From NCBI GenBank assembly GCA_964640935.1, contig CAZXIY010000050.1, positions 1 through 9,303 of the forward strand: a stretch of 9,303 nt of DNA. The letters are read 5' to 3'. Positions 1 to 6,625 of the stretch are shown one piece after another. The first letter of the stretch is position 1, and every line of letters starts with the position of its first letter. The translations under genes and the position numbers were made by a program. The notes beneath the pieces were generated by a model. It made no database searches. It worked only from the letters and a program-made list of their open reading frames with translations, and had not been told where the DNA came from. This DNA is from CAZXIY01 sp964640935 (GTDB lineage: Archaea > Thermoplasmatota > Thermoplasmata > Methanomassiliicoccales > Methanomethylophilaceae).

Positions 1-4
1 AAAG

Positions 5-78
5 CGGACCCGCCGAGATTCGAACTCGGGTCAGAGGCTCCGGAAACCCCGATAATATCCAGGCTATACCACGGGTCC
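5..78 (-). tRNA. tRNA-Arg (anticodon CCG)
   Basis: Read on the minus strand, this folds as a complete 74-nt cloverleaf. The acceptor arms GGACCCG and CGGGTCC pair over 7 bp with G as discriminator. The anticodon stem GGGGT/GCCTC encloses the loop TTCCGGA, so the anticodon is CCG and the tRNA reads Arg CGG codons. The variable region is 4 nt, and the T arm is CCGAG-TTCGAAT-CTCGG. No CCA is encoded, as usual in archaea, and the anticodon loop has no intron. The D stem is weak (GTAT against TTAT with a U-U pair), but GCCTGGAT matches archaeal D loops. It lies 109 bp downstream of rps27ae in the same orientation. No obvious TATA box of its own is visible, so read-through transcription is possible. 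Confidence 0.95.
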
Positions 79-187
79 CCTAATTGAATAAGTGTTTGGA
101 AGGTAAGGCGTTTTGCCGGTCGATGAACCCGGCGATCCTGTCGCCTCCTACTTGAGAGGGTGGAGGCTGAATGAAGATTATCCTTCC

Positions 188-373
188 TTACTCTTTCTTG
201 TTGAACTCAGTGTACCCGCATTTTCCGCAGGAGACACGGTCCTTGTGCGTCGCCATGAACACGCCCGGTCCGCATTTGGGACATACCGGCTTGGTTCTGG
301 AAAGAGCGTCGCCTTTGACTTCGTACGCATCGCTCTTCTTCATGGATCCTTTCTTCTTCGCTTCTTTGGCCAT
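188..373 (-). CDS. rps27ae: 30S ribosomal protein S27ae
   Basis: This is a 61-residue zinc-ribbon protein of the small ribosomal subunit, the archaeal counterpart of the ribosomal part of eukaryotic S27a (eS31), without the ubiquitin fusion. A lysine-rich N-terminus leads into CPKCGPG (C31, C34) and CGKCG (C49, C52), the four zinc ligands. The stretch GVFMATHKDRVSCGKCGYTEF is typical of the family, and the length is normal. The start was set at 373 rather than the in-frame ATG at 379, because GGAGG at 385-381 lies 7 nt before 373 but only 1 nt before 379. With this start it begins 2 nt after the rps24e stop. It is the last gene of the rpoE1 operon and ends in TAA. Confidence 0.95.
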   Translation of the reverse strand: MAKEAKKKGSMKKSDAYEVKGDALSRTKPVCPKCGPGVFMATHKDRVSCGKCGYTEFNKKE

Positions 374-375
374 CT

Positions 376-699
376 TCATGCCTCCTTCGCTTCGCCCTCG
401 GGCTTCTTGTACTCGGGCTTGTTGATGCCGTTCCTCTTCAGGATGTACTCGGGCTCGATGCTCTGAGCTGCCTCTTTCGACTCGTACACCTTAGCGTATC
501 CTTTCGAAACGCCTTCGCCGTACACTGTGTCGATCGAGTTGAGAACGACCGAATCCTTCTTCGCTTTCATCTGCTTCGCTATCTCTTCCACAACTGCGGC
601 CTTTGTAGGCGTTGTTTCGCCGACGTGGTTCACAGTGAAGCGGATCTCTACCCTCTTGAACAGGGGGTTCTCTTTCTTTTCCTTTATTTCCATCTTCAT
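376..699 (-). CDS. rps24e: 30S ribosomal protein S24e
   Basis: This 107-residue small-subunit protein belongs to the archaeal/eukaryotic S24e (eS24) family. Diagnostic segments are the N-terminal NPLFKRVEIRFTVNH, the TPTKAAVVEEIAKQ segment that begins the conserved helix, and VVLNSIDTVYG followed by GYAKVYES. The C-terminal tail is rich in Lys and Glu. The ATG at 699 overlaps the upstream TGA by 4 bp (ATGA) and has GGAGG at 711-707 with a 7-nt spacer. The second in-frame ATG, two codons in, is spaced too far from that site. S24e next to S27ae, downstream of rpoE1 and spt4, is a conserved archaeal arrangement, which supports the call. It ends in TGA. Confidence 0.96.
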   Translation of the reverse strand: MKMEIKEKKENPLFKRVEIRFTVNHVGETTPTKAAVVEEIAKQMKAKKDSVVLNSIDTVYGEGVSKGYAKVYESKEAAQSIEPEYILKRNGINKPEYKKPEGEAKEA

Positions 700-1199
700 T
701 CAAAGTCCTCCATCATATTCCAGAGTTCTTTTACTCTCTTGCGGATGACGTCATCCGTGGTGACGATCATCATCCCCTTTCCGGGCCACCCGTAGATTAT
801 CTCCGTGCCTTCCGGGGCGTACAGGATGCACGGCATGAGAGCCAAATCCTCCTCCCCTTCGACACGGATCAATCCCGTGCCTCCCGATAAAGCGTTTCTC
901 ACCGCATCGTCCATCTCGCGGGATATGACCCCCGCGGGGCTCTTGACGACCTTTTCCTCCCACCTGTTCTTCTTGACCAGGGCAGAGAACTCGGTCATCT
1001 CGTGCCTTTCCGTATATCCGTCGTAGACGGACAGGACAGGACGTATGCCGTTCCTCGCCATCGTCAGGGATACCACGTCCCCGACGGCGACGATCCTTGA
1101 ATCCTTATGTTCGCGAAGTTCGCTTTCCTTCAGTTCTGTTCCGAGGGGTTCCTTGAAAGCACCTCTCATAGATGAAGGAAGCTTCCACCCGCCGGACAT
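696..1199 (-). CDS. GTP-dependent dephospho-CoA kinase (DUF359 family)
   Basis: This 167-residue protein is of the archaeal DUF359 family, characterised in Thermococcus as the enzyme that phosphorylates 3'-dephospho-CoA with GTP, the last step of archaeal CoA synthesis. It is unrelated to bacterial CoaE. Visible family blocks are LPSSMRGAFKEPLG at the N-terminus, VAVGDVVS (37-44), SVYDGYTER (57-65), SPAGVIS (87-93), VEGEEDLA (113-120), and YAPEGTEIIYGWPGKG near the C-terminus. The start at 1199 is the first ATG after the spt4 stop and aligns with the family N-terminus. The longer frame from a TTG at 1241 would overlap spt4 by 36 bases or more with unconserved sequence. No strong Shine-Dalgarno is seen, so translation may be coupled to spt4. 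It ends in TGA inside the ATGA overlap with rps24e. Confidence 0.9.
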   Translation of the reverse strand: MSGGWKLPSSMRGAFKEPLGTELKESELREHKDSRIVAVGDVVSLTMARNGIRPVLSVYDGYTERHEMTEFSALVKKNRWEEKVVKSPAGVISREMDDAVRNALSGGTGLIRVEGEEDLALMPCILYAPEGTEIIYGWPGKGMMIVTTDDVIRKRVKELWNMMEDFE

Positions 1200-1203
1200 C
1201 TGA

Positions 1204-1395
1204 TCAGCGGACCCTGAGGGCGTACTTGCCGTTGGAGACAATGCCCATCTTCTTCGCTATCTCGGACTTCTCGAAGTCCACTATTATGAGATAGCCCTGC
1301 CAGTCCTTCGAGGTCTGGCCGCCGCAGCGGGGACATACCTCGTTCTCGGAAATGAAACTGCACTGTTTGCAGGCTCTCATCACCGGTCCGATCAT
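1204..1395 (-). CDS. spt4: Transcription elongation factor Spt4 (RNA polymerase subunit E'')
   Basis: This 63-residue zinc-binding elongation factor pairs with Spt5 (NusG) on the clamp of archaeal RNA polymerase to raise processivity. The four-cysteine zinc finger is clear: CKQC (C9, C12) and CPRC (C21, C24). It is followed by DWQGYLIIVDFEKSEIAKKMGI, the compact beta/alpha segment of the family, and ends with GKYALRVR. The start was set at the ATG at 1395, which shares one base with the rpoE1 stop (TGATG). GGTGAT five nt upstream matches part of the archaeal anti-Shine-Dalgarno complement. A GTG at 1398 and an ATG at 1380 are alternative starts. It is tightly coupled to rpoE1. It ends in TGA. 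Confidence 0.94.
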   Translation of the reverse strand: MIGPVMRACKQCSFISENEVCPRCGGQTSKDWQGYLIIVDFEKSEIAKKMGIVSNGKYALRVR

Positions 1396-1973
1396 CACTC
1401 ATCACCTTTCTTCGGCGCGTCATCCTTCTTCTTGTGGTCCTCGTCGATCCACTCGAGCTTTCCGAGACCCGGCTGACGCATCGTGAGACCGATCTTGCTG
1501 TCCTGCGGGTTCTTCTCGTTGAGGTCCAGACTGACGACCCTCGCTCTTACGATGTCGCCGATGCCCAGGGACCTTCCGGATTCCTTTCCGATGAGCCTCT
1601 GGTTCTCGGGGTCTATGTCCACGCGGTCATCCATGACCTGGCTGATGTGGAGAAGACCGTCGAGAGGTCCGAATCTTATGAACGCTCCGAACTTGACGAC
1701 CTCCACAACGACACCTTCGATGATCTCGTTCTCTTTCGGTCTGAACGCGAGCTGGTCGAATTTGACGGTCTGATATACAGCGCCGTCACCGTGGACTATA
1801 CGTCCCGGACCGACAGTCTCGACGTTCTGGATGAGGACCGTGATCGCCTTATCGGGGCCGAACTTTCCCTCATACGACTCCCAAGTAAGAGTGTCGATAA
1901 CGTCGCTGATGTCCTCGTTAAGGTCCGCAGGGGGTACGCGCACTACCCTCTCGGCCTGTGTTAAGATGTACAT
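1395..1973 (-). CDS. rpoE1: DNA-directed RNA polymerase subunit E' (RpoE1, Rpb7 homologue)
   Basis: This 192-residue subunit forms, with RpoF, the stalk of archaeal RNA polymerase, which aids open-complex formation and binds the emerging transcript. Residues 1-80 are the Rpb7 tip domain (begins MYILTQAERVVRVPP). Residues about 82-167 form an S1 RNA-binding fold (IIEGVVVEVVKFGAFIRFGPLDGLLHISQV, later DSKIGLTMRQ). A charged, Lys/Asp-rich tail of about 25 residues ends the protein. The start at 1973 was preferred over the in-frame ATG at 1997 because the family begins at MYxL, because AAGAGG at 1986-1981 is 7 nt upstream, and because the TATA box at 2013-2020 predicts a transcript start near 1990. 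It is the first gene of the five-gene operon. It ends in TGA. Confidence 0.96.
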   Translation of the reverse strand: MYILTQAERVVRVPPADLNEDISDVIDTLTWESYEGKFGPDKAITVLIQNVETVGPGRIVHGDGAVYQTVKFDQLAFRPKENEIIEGVVVEVVKFGAFIRFGPLDGLLHISQVMDDRVDIDPENQRLIGKESGRSLGIGDIVRARVVSLDLNEKNPQDSKIGLTMRQPGLGKLEWIDEDHKKKDDAPKKGDE

Positions 1974-1980
1974 AGGATAT

Positions 1981-1986
1981 CCTCTT
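1981..1986 (-). promoter_or_regulatory. Shine-Dalgarno of rpoE1
   Basis: AAGAGG on the minus strand ends 7 nt before the ATG at 1973. It decides between the two in-frame ATG codons (1997 and 1973) in favour of the second. Confidence 0.6.
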
Positions 1987-2012
1987 GAATTGCACATGGA
2001 TTAAGGCACTCT

Positions 2013-2020
2013 TATTTATA
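2013..2020 (-). promoter_or_regulatory. TATA box (box A) of the rpoE1 operon
   Basis: TATAAATA on the minus strand is a near-ideal archaeal box A, centred about 43 bp before the rpoE1 ATG. A start site 25-27 bp downstream would give a leader of roughly 15-20 nt carrying the Shine-Dalgarno at 1981-1986. This is the only strong TATA box between hppA and rpoE1, so it probably drives the whole five-gene operon. Confidence 0.75.
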
Positions 2021-2042
2021 GTTCGCCACACGCGCGGGCGAA

Positions 2043-2082
2043 GCCAAAAGATAAAGATAATGGAGAGGGGTCGCCCCCTCTC
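2043..2082 (-). terminator. Hairpin terminator of hppA
   Basis: Twelve bases after the hppA stop, the minus strand has an 8-bp perfect stem (GAGAGGGG at 2082-2075 with CCCCTCTC at 2070-2063) closed by GCGA, a GNRA tetraloop. A T-rich stretch follows (ATTATCTTTATCTTTT, about 2061-2046). The position between two genes of the same orientation and the T-rich tail fit a transcription terminator insulating the rpoE1 operon. Confidence 0.75.
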
Positions 2083-2093
2083 GTGAAATGCGT

Positions 2094-3930
2094 TTACACG
2101 ACGTAAAGGACCGCTGTGACCAAGCATATGGTCGAGAGGAGCTTTACGAGCACATGGATCGAAGGTCCGGCTGTGTCCTTGAACGGATCGCCGATCGTGT
2201 CTCCGACGACGGCCGCCGCGTGAGCGGGCGATTTCTTTCCGCCGTGGTTACCTTCCTCGATGTACTTCTTCGCATTGTCCCAGGCCCCTCCTCCGTTGTT
2301 GAGGAAGTTGGCCATGAGGATACCGACGATGGTACCGATCATGATCAATGCACCAACTGCAGAAGGCGCAAATACCTGGAAGTCTGCCGGCAGGACGTAC
2401 CTGTAGATCAGACCGAATGCGATAGGCGTGACGATCGGCAGGAGTGCGGGAACGACCATTGCCCTGAGTGCACCCTGTGTAGCGATATCGACACACTTGG
2501 CGTTGTCGGGCTTCGATGTTCCGGCCATGATGCCGGGGTCCTCGCGGAACTGCCTGCGGACCTCTTCGATCATCTCTCCTGCCGCTTTGCTGACGGCGCG
2601 GATCGCGAGCGATGCGAAGAAGAACACGAGAACTGCTCCGATGAGTCCGCCGACGAAGATCAGCGGGTTGCCGATATCGACGTGCATGGCTTGGACAATA
2701 GAAATTCCCTGTATCTCGGCGACAATCTCGAAGTATGCGGCGAACAGCAGGAATGCAGCGAGTGCCGCAGATGCCATTGCGTATCCTTTCGTGAGCGCTT
2801 TGGTCGTGTTTCCGACGGAGTCGAGCTTGTCGGTCCTGTTGCGGACCTCTTCAGGCTGGTTGCTCATTTCCGCGATACCGCCTGCGTTGTCCGTGATAGG
2901 TCCGAATGTGTCCTCTGCGAGGATGAATGCGGACGATGCGAGCATCGCGATGGTTCCGACGGCGGTTCCGTAGAGTCCGAAGATAGCTTTCTCCGCCCCT
3001 GCGGGTGCTCCGTAGTATCCGAGCATGTATGTCACCGCGATAGCNNNNNNNNNNNNNNNNNNNNNNNNNNNNNNNNNNNNNNNNNNNNNNNNNNNNNNNN
3101 NNNNNNNNNNNNNNNNNNNNNNNNNNNNNNNNNNNNNNNNNNNNGACCGCGAGACCGATGACCATCGCACCGATGATCTCTGCTGCGGTGGATTCGAATA
3201 TATCTGCTCCACGGCCGGCGCAGTCACCGACGTTGTCACCGACGAGGTCGGCGATGACCGCAGGGTTCCTGGGGTCATCCTCGGGGATACCTGCCTCGAC
3301 CTTTCCGACGAGGTCAGCACCCACATCGGCTGCCTTGGTGTAGATTCCGCCGCCCAGCTGGGCGAACAATGCCGCGAAGGATGCACCGAATGCGTATCCG
3401 ACGATGGCGTGGAGGGTCGCAGTCATGTCCCCGTCGCACCACATGTTGTAGACGAAGAAGACGATGAAAAGGCCCGCAAGGCTCAATGTCGAAACTGCGA
3501 TACCGGATATCGCACCGCCGCGGAACGAGGTCTTGAATGCCCCGTCCAGCGACTCGCGTGCCGCGCTTGCTGTCCTGATGTTGGAATTGACCGACACCTT
3601 CATTCCGATGAATCCGGAAAGAATGGAGCAGCCAGCACCAAGAAGGAATGCTATGGCGACCTTATAGTTCAGGTAGTCCTCGAAGCTCTGAACGAGTCCT
3701 ACTAGAGCGATAATGACCGCCACGACTATACTTATGATCGCGATCGTCTTGTACTGGCGCCTTAGGTAAGCCATGGCACCAGTCTCGATAGCGTCAGAGA
3801 TCTCCTGCATCTCAGGAGTTCCCTTGTCTTTTGACCAAACATACTTGAAGAAGTATATGGCGAAAAGCACCGCTATCACTGCGGCGATGGGGATCACGAA
3901 TAACAGATTGTCTGTCGTGAATTCAATCAT
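2094..3930 (-). CDS. hppA: K(+)-insensitive pyrophosphate-energised proton pump (membrane pyrophosphatase), split by an assembly gap
   Basis: This is a multi-spanning membrane enzyme that hydrolyses pyrophosphate and pumps ions across the cytoplasmic membrane. The N-terminal 262 residues lie at 3930-3145. They include hydrophobic helices and the catalytic block GGGIYTKAADVGADLVGKVE followed by DDPRNPAVIADLVGDNVGDCAGRGADIFES (about 193-246). The C-terminal 316 residues (3044-2094) carry FGPITDNAGGIAEM, the second Asp-rich block GGAWDNAKKYIEEG, and GDTIGDPFKDTAGPS. The stretch GNTTKALTKG has Lys and Thr at the two positions that mark K(+)-independent enzymes. Whether H+ or Na+ is pumped is not directly shown. 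The 100 N shift the reading frame. The family is usually about 670-700 residues, so roughly 100 residues are missing. AGGGGT at 3943-3938 is 7 nt before the ATG. It ends in TAA. Confidence 0.95.
3045..3144. other. Assembly gap (100 N) inside hppA
   Basis: Exactly 100 N. Both edges fall on codon boundaries of hppA, yet the flanking frames differ, so the true missing length must be a multiple of 3 and not 100. Comparison with the usual family length suggests about 300 bp are missing, so this is probably a gap of unknown size given the conventional length of 100. Confidence 0.9.
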
Positions 3931-3970
3931 TTAGTTTACCCCTAAACTTGTAGGACGGCTAGACACTCCT

Positions 3971-3980
3971 TATATAAAAA
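3971..3980 (-). promoter_or_regulatory. TATA box of hppA
   Basis: TTTTTATATA on the minus strand is centred about 45 bp upstream of the hppA ATG. It predicts a leader of about 20 nt holding the Shine-Dalgarno-like AGGGGT at 3943-3938. It is followed by a G/A-rich stretch typical of archaeal promoters. Confidence 0.7.
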
Positions 3981-4214
3981 CCTTTAACGGCTTTTCAGAC
4001 GTGTGGCAATGACGTGAACGGGAATACGATTTTCGAATGTCTGACACTTGCATTTCCGCGTAACGTTTTCCGACCGATCGCCTCGGTCCGCAGACACAGA
4101 AAAAAGCAGTATCGGATCATTCCGAATCTGGCACTTTTCCATGCGACGATACGGGAGGATAGCATCGCCGCCGCCATTGGTGCCTTTTTCGATTTGCGAA
4201 ACAGTCGTGCAAGA
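3981..4214. other. Divergent intergenic region with no supported gene
   Basis: This stretch lies between the divergent hppA and aldehyde dehydrogenase promoters. Short open frames exist on both strands (for example 4014-4241 plus and 3995-4177 minus). They have no recognisable domain, weak starts, and one runs into the downstream TATA box, so I do not call them. Two inverted repeats stand out: GACCGA/TCGGTC at 4072-4077 and 4083-4088 (6 bp, 5-nt loop), and GCGACGAT/ATCGCCGC at 4143-4150 and 4164-4171 (7 of 8 pairs, 13-nt loop containing GGGAGGAT). A regulatory or small RNA role is possible but unproven. Confidence 0.5.
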
Positions 4215-4222
4215 TTTTATAA
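4215..4222 (+). promoter_or_regulatory. TATA box of the aldehyde dehydrogenase gene (leaderless promoter)
   Basis: TTTTATAA is centred about 28 bp before the ATG at 4247. With the usual 25-27 bp offset, transcription would start at or within a few bases of the start codon. The intervening bases carry no Shine-Dalgarno, which fits a leaderless message. Confidence 0.65.
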
Positions 4223-4246
4223 TCTAATTGCCGTAGTCTGAGCAAC

Positions 4247-5634
4247 ATGAATAAGATGGCCTCCTACAGTCCTGCAACGTTGCAGGAGGTTGGGTCTGTA
4301 GATGTGACCTCGGTAGAAGAAATCCCCGCACTCATTGCGAGAAGCAAAGAGGCGCAGGAAGGATGGGGCCGTACAACCCCCGGCGAAAGAGAGAAACTGT
4401 TCGATAATCTGACGAAGCTCATCGCCGACGAATCCGAGGACATAGGCCTGATCGTGCACAAGGAGACCGGGAAGCCGAAGGCGGAAGCGGTCAATATGGA
4501 ATCGTACGTCTCCGCTTCGTTCTCCAAATATTGCCAGATATGGCTGAAGAATTTCAAGTTCGAGAAGAAGGTCGATCTGAAACCCGTGAAGGGGCTATTG
4601 TCAGCCCTGGGAAGAAGCTCCAAACTGATCTACAAACCTCTCGGCGTCACCGTCAGCATATCACCCAATAATTTCCCGTTCTGCATACCTTTCACAGAGG
4701 CCGCGACCGCTGTCGCGGCCGGTAATTCTATAATAATAAAACCGTCGCCGGACACGCCGCTCTGCGGCAATGCGATCGCATCGCTATTCGAGAGAGCTGG
4801 GTTCCCGAAGGACCTCGTGATGTGCCTTCACGGACCTATGGTCGGCGAGACGCTGACAAGCTCCAAAGGCATCAACCGCATCATGTTCACCGGAAGTACC
4901 AAAACAGGAAAATCCGTCATGAGATCAGCGGCCGACAACCTTGTTCCTGTATCTCTGGAACTCGGAGGATGCGACCCCGTCCTGGTCCTGAAGGATGCCG
5001 ACATCGACAGGGCCCTGGACTGTTGCGTCTGGGGTGCATTCACCGGGGCCGGGCAGGTCTGCGTCGGGTTTCAGAGGATACTCGTCCAAAACAGCCTTTA
5101 CGACGAATTCTCCAGGAGGTTCGTGGAGAAGACAAAGGCTCTGAAGGTCGGGGCCGACTGGAACGACCCGGAGATCTCCGTCGGACCCGTGATCAANNNN
5201 NNNNNNNNNNNNNNNNNNNNNNNNNNNNNNNNNNNNNNNNNNNNNNNNNNNNNNNNNNNNNNNNNNNNNNNNNNNNNNNNNNNNNNNNNNNNNNNNACGT
5301 CAAGCACGCCCAATGCATCGCCAGGAGACTTGATTCCGGGATCGTCGACGTGAACAACGGGATGTACAACTACGGCATGCCCACCACGCCCTGGGGCGGC
5401 TGCAAATCCAGCGGATTCGGGAAATCGCACGGCGACGAGGGATTCCTCAGCGTCATGTATGTCCAGCATGTGCACACCGACAGCGAGAGATTCGAATTCG
5501 ACCCGTGGTGGATGCCATTCAGCAAGGAGAGCACGCAGGTCCAGGTCGACATGACAAAAGGCTTCTTCGGCACCAAAAGACGCGTACTATCGATATTCGC
5601 ACGTGCCATGCCCCTGCTGAAAAGGAAAAATTAA
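4247..5634 (+). CDS. NAD(P)-dependent aldehyde dehydrogenase, split by an assembly gap
   Basis: This is a soluble aldehyde dehydrogenase superfamily enzyme, oxidising an aldehyde to its acid. The first 316 residues precede the gap. They contain SPNNFPF with the oxyanion Asn (N142), IIIKPSPDTP with the cofactor-binding Lys (K165), FTGS (214-217), the general base in LELGG (E238), and the nucleophile in GQVC (C272). After the gap come GIVDVNN, PWGGCKSSGFGKSHG and an unusual tail of about 45 residues with a Trp pair and a basic, probably amphipathic end. The missing segment should hold the EE-FGPV motif. Substrate cannot be read from sequence; succinate semialdehyde or a longer aldehyde are both possible. 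The start at 4247 fits a leaderless transcript, with an ATG at 4256 as alternative. Codons 8-13 form a perfect palindrome. It ends in TAA. Confidence 0.93.
4270..4287. repeat. Perfect 18-bp palindrome at the start of the aldehyde dehydrogenase gene
   Basis: TCCTGCAACGTTGCAGGA equals its own reverse complement over all 18 bases. It begins 23 bp after the ATG and about 50 bp after the TATA box, so it lies just downstream of the expected transcription start. It could be an operator for a dimeric repressor, an mRNA hairpin, or a coincidence of codons for the common SPAT-L-Q-E segment. Confidence 0.6.
5197..5296. other. Assembly gap (100 N) inside the aldehyde dehydrogenase gene
   Basis: Exactly 100 N. 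The dehydrogenase frame before and after differs from what 100 missing bases would give if the edges are intact: the upstream codon is broken after two bases (aa-) and the downstream codon resumes with two bases (-ac). A continuous gene therefore needs a missing length of 3n+2. The conserved region between GPVI and the GIVDVNN segment is usually about 100 residues, so about 300 bp are probably absent. Confidence 0.88.
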
Positions 5635-5642
5635 CACAATCC

Positions 5643-5649
5643 TTTTTAA
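5643..5649 (+). promoter_or_regulatory. Possible TATA box of dys, or T-rich terminator of the preceding gene
   Basis: TTTTTAA lies 9 bp after the aldehyde dehydrogenase stop and about 44 bp before the dys ATG. Used as box A, it would give a leader of about 15-20 nt. The T run could equally help end the upstream transcript. No competing promoter is visible in the 55-bp gap. Confidence 0.4.
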
Positions 5650-5689
5650 CTTGATTTCGGTAGCGCATCGATACGCAAGAGTTGAGATA

Positions 5690-6625
5690 ATGGAGAAACT
5701 CATCGAAGTCAAAGATATCAAAGTAAAGAAAGGGATGACGGTAAACGACCTCATCAAGATGATGGGAAAATCCGGCGGCTTCACGTCGCAGAAACTCGCG
5801 GACGCCGCCGACATCGTCGAAAAGATGATTAAGAAGAAGGACTGCCTCCGCATCCTGTCGTTCCCGGCATGCATAATGGCCACCGGAACCCGCGGAGTGA
5901 TCGTCGATATGGTCAAGAACGGCTACATCGACCTCATCATTACCACCTGCGGCACGCTCGACCACGATCTCTCCAGGACCTGGAAGGCCTACTACAAAGG
6001 GGACTTCATGATGGATGACGCGAAGCTCAGGGAAGAAGGCATCAGCAGACTCGGTAACGTCCTCGTTCCGGACTCCTGCTACGGTATTGTCCTCGAAGAG
6101 AATCTCGCCCCCATGTTCGACGAGATCTTCAAGGACAACCTCTCGATGTCCACCCACGAGATCATCGACGCCGTAGGCGCGAGACTCAACAACCCCGACA
6201 GCCTTCTGTATCAGTGCCACAAGCACAACGTGCCTGTGGTCGTCCCCGGCATAACGGACGGATCGTTCGGATGCCAGCTCTGGATGTACTACCAGCTTCA
6301 CAGGAAGCTCAGGATCGACCTCTTCGCCGACGAGCAGATGCTCAGCGAAATGACCGACGCTGCAAAATACACCGGCGCGATCATCGTCGGAGGCGGCATA
6401 TCCAAGCACCATGTCATCTGGTGGAACCAGTTCCGCGGTGGACTCGACTACGCACTGTACCTCACGACAGCCGAGGAATACGACGGCTCGCTCTCCGGAG
6501 CACGCATAAGAGAAGCGGTCTCCTGGGGAAAGGTCAAGCCGAACGCGAAGAAGATGACCGTAGAGGGAGATGCGACCATCACGCTCCCGATCATAATCGC
6601 TGCCGTTGAGGACAGGATGGAATGA
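5690..6625 (+). CDS. dys: Deoxyhypusine synthase
   Basis: This 311-residue NAD-dependent enzyme transfers the aminobutyl group of spermidine to a lysine of archaeal IF5A, the first step toward hypusine. The C-terminal signature is nearly textbook: GGGISKHH with the lysine that forms the enzyme-substrate imine (K239), then AEEYDGSLSGARIREAVSWGKV (261-282). TTCGTLDHDLSRTW (85-98) and PGITDGSFG (186-194) belong to the NAD and spermidine sites. The length fits archaeal members. The ATG at 5690 was chosen because the longer frame would need a TTG at 5651 lying in the promoter region and would add unconserved residues. The Shine-Dalgarno is weak. Its TGA overlaps the next start by 4 bp, so the two are probably co-translated. 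Confidence 0.96.
   Translation: MEKLIEVKDIKVKKGMTVNDLIKMMGKSGGFTSQKLADAADIVEKMIKKKDCLRILSFPACIMATGTRGVIVDMVKNGYIDLIITTCGTLDHDLSRTWKAYYKGDFMMDDAKLREEGISRLGNVLVPDSCYGIVLEENLAPMFDEIFKDNLSMSTHEIIDAVGARLNNPDSLLYQCHKHNVPVVVPGITDGSFGCQLWMYYQLHRKLRIDLFADEQMLSEMTDAAKYTGAIIVGGGISKHHVIWWNQFRGGLDYALYLTTAEEYDGSLSGARIREAVSWGKVKPNAKKMTVEGDATITLPIIIAAVEDRME

Noticed and set aside
131..145. Small inverted repeat GGCGA/TCGCC between rps27ae and the tRNA
   Set aside because: Only 5 bp with no T-run after it on the minus strand; too weak to call a terminator.
1200..1241. N-terminal extension of the dephospho-CoA kinase from a TTG at 1241
   Set aside because: It would overlap spt4, adds Ser/Thr-rich residues not found in the family, and an ATG at 1199 fits the conserved N-terminus.
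2088..3161. Long plus-strand open frame opposite hppA
   Set aside because: It is the antisense shadow of a strongly conserved membrane pyrophosphatase; its Cys/Asp/Arg-rich translation matches no family and it runs through the N gap.
3351..3364. 14-bp perfect palindrome CGCCCAGCTGGGCG inside hppA
   Set aside because: It encodes the conserved AQLGGG segment; by counting, about half of such windows would hold a 14-bp palindrome by chance.
3995..4177. Short minus-strand open frame in the same gap
   Set aside because: No Shine-Dalgarno, no domain, and it overlaps hairpin sequence; its composition looks like random coding of non-coding DNA.
4014..4241. Short plus-strand open frame in the hppA/aldehyde dehydrogenase gap
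   Set aside because: It starts at GTG with no ribosome site, ends inside the downstream TATA region, and shows no domain.
4699..4720. Perfect 9-bp inverted repeat with 4-nt spacer inside the aldehyde dehydrogenase gene
   Set aside because: It encodes EAATAVAAG, where GCC/GCG alanine codons readily give self-complementary runs; it is far from any gene boundary.
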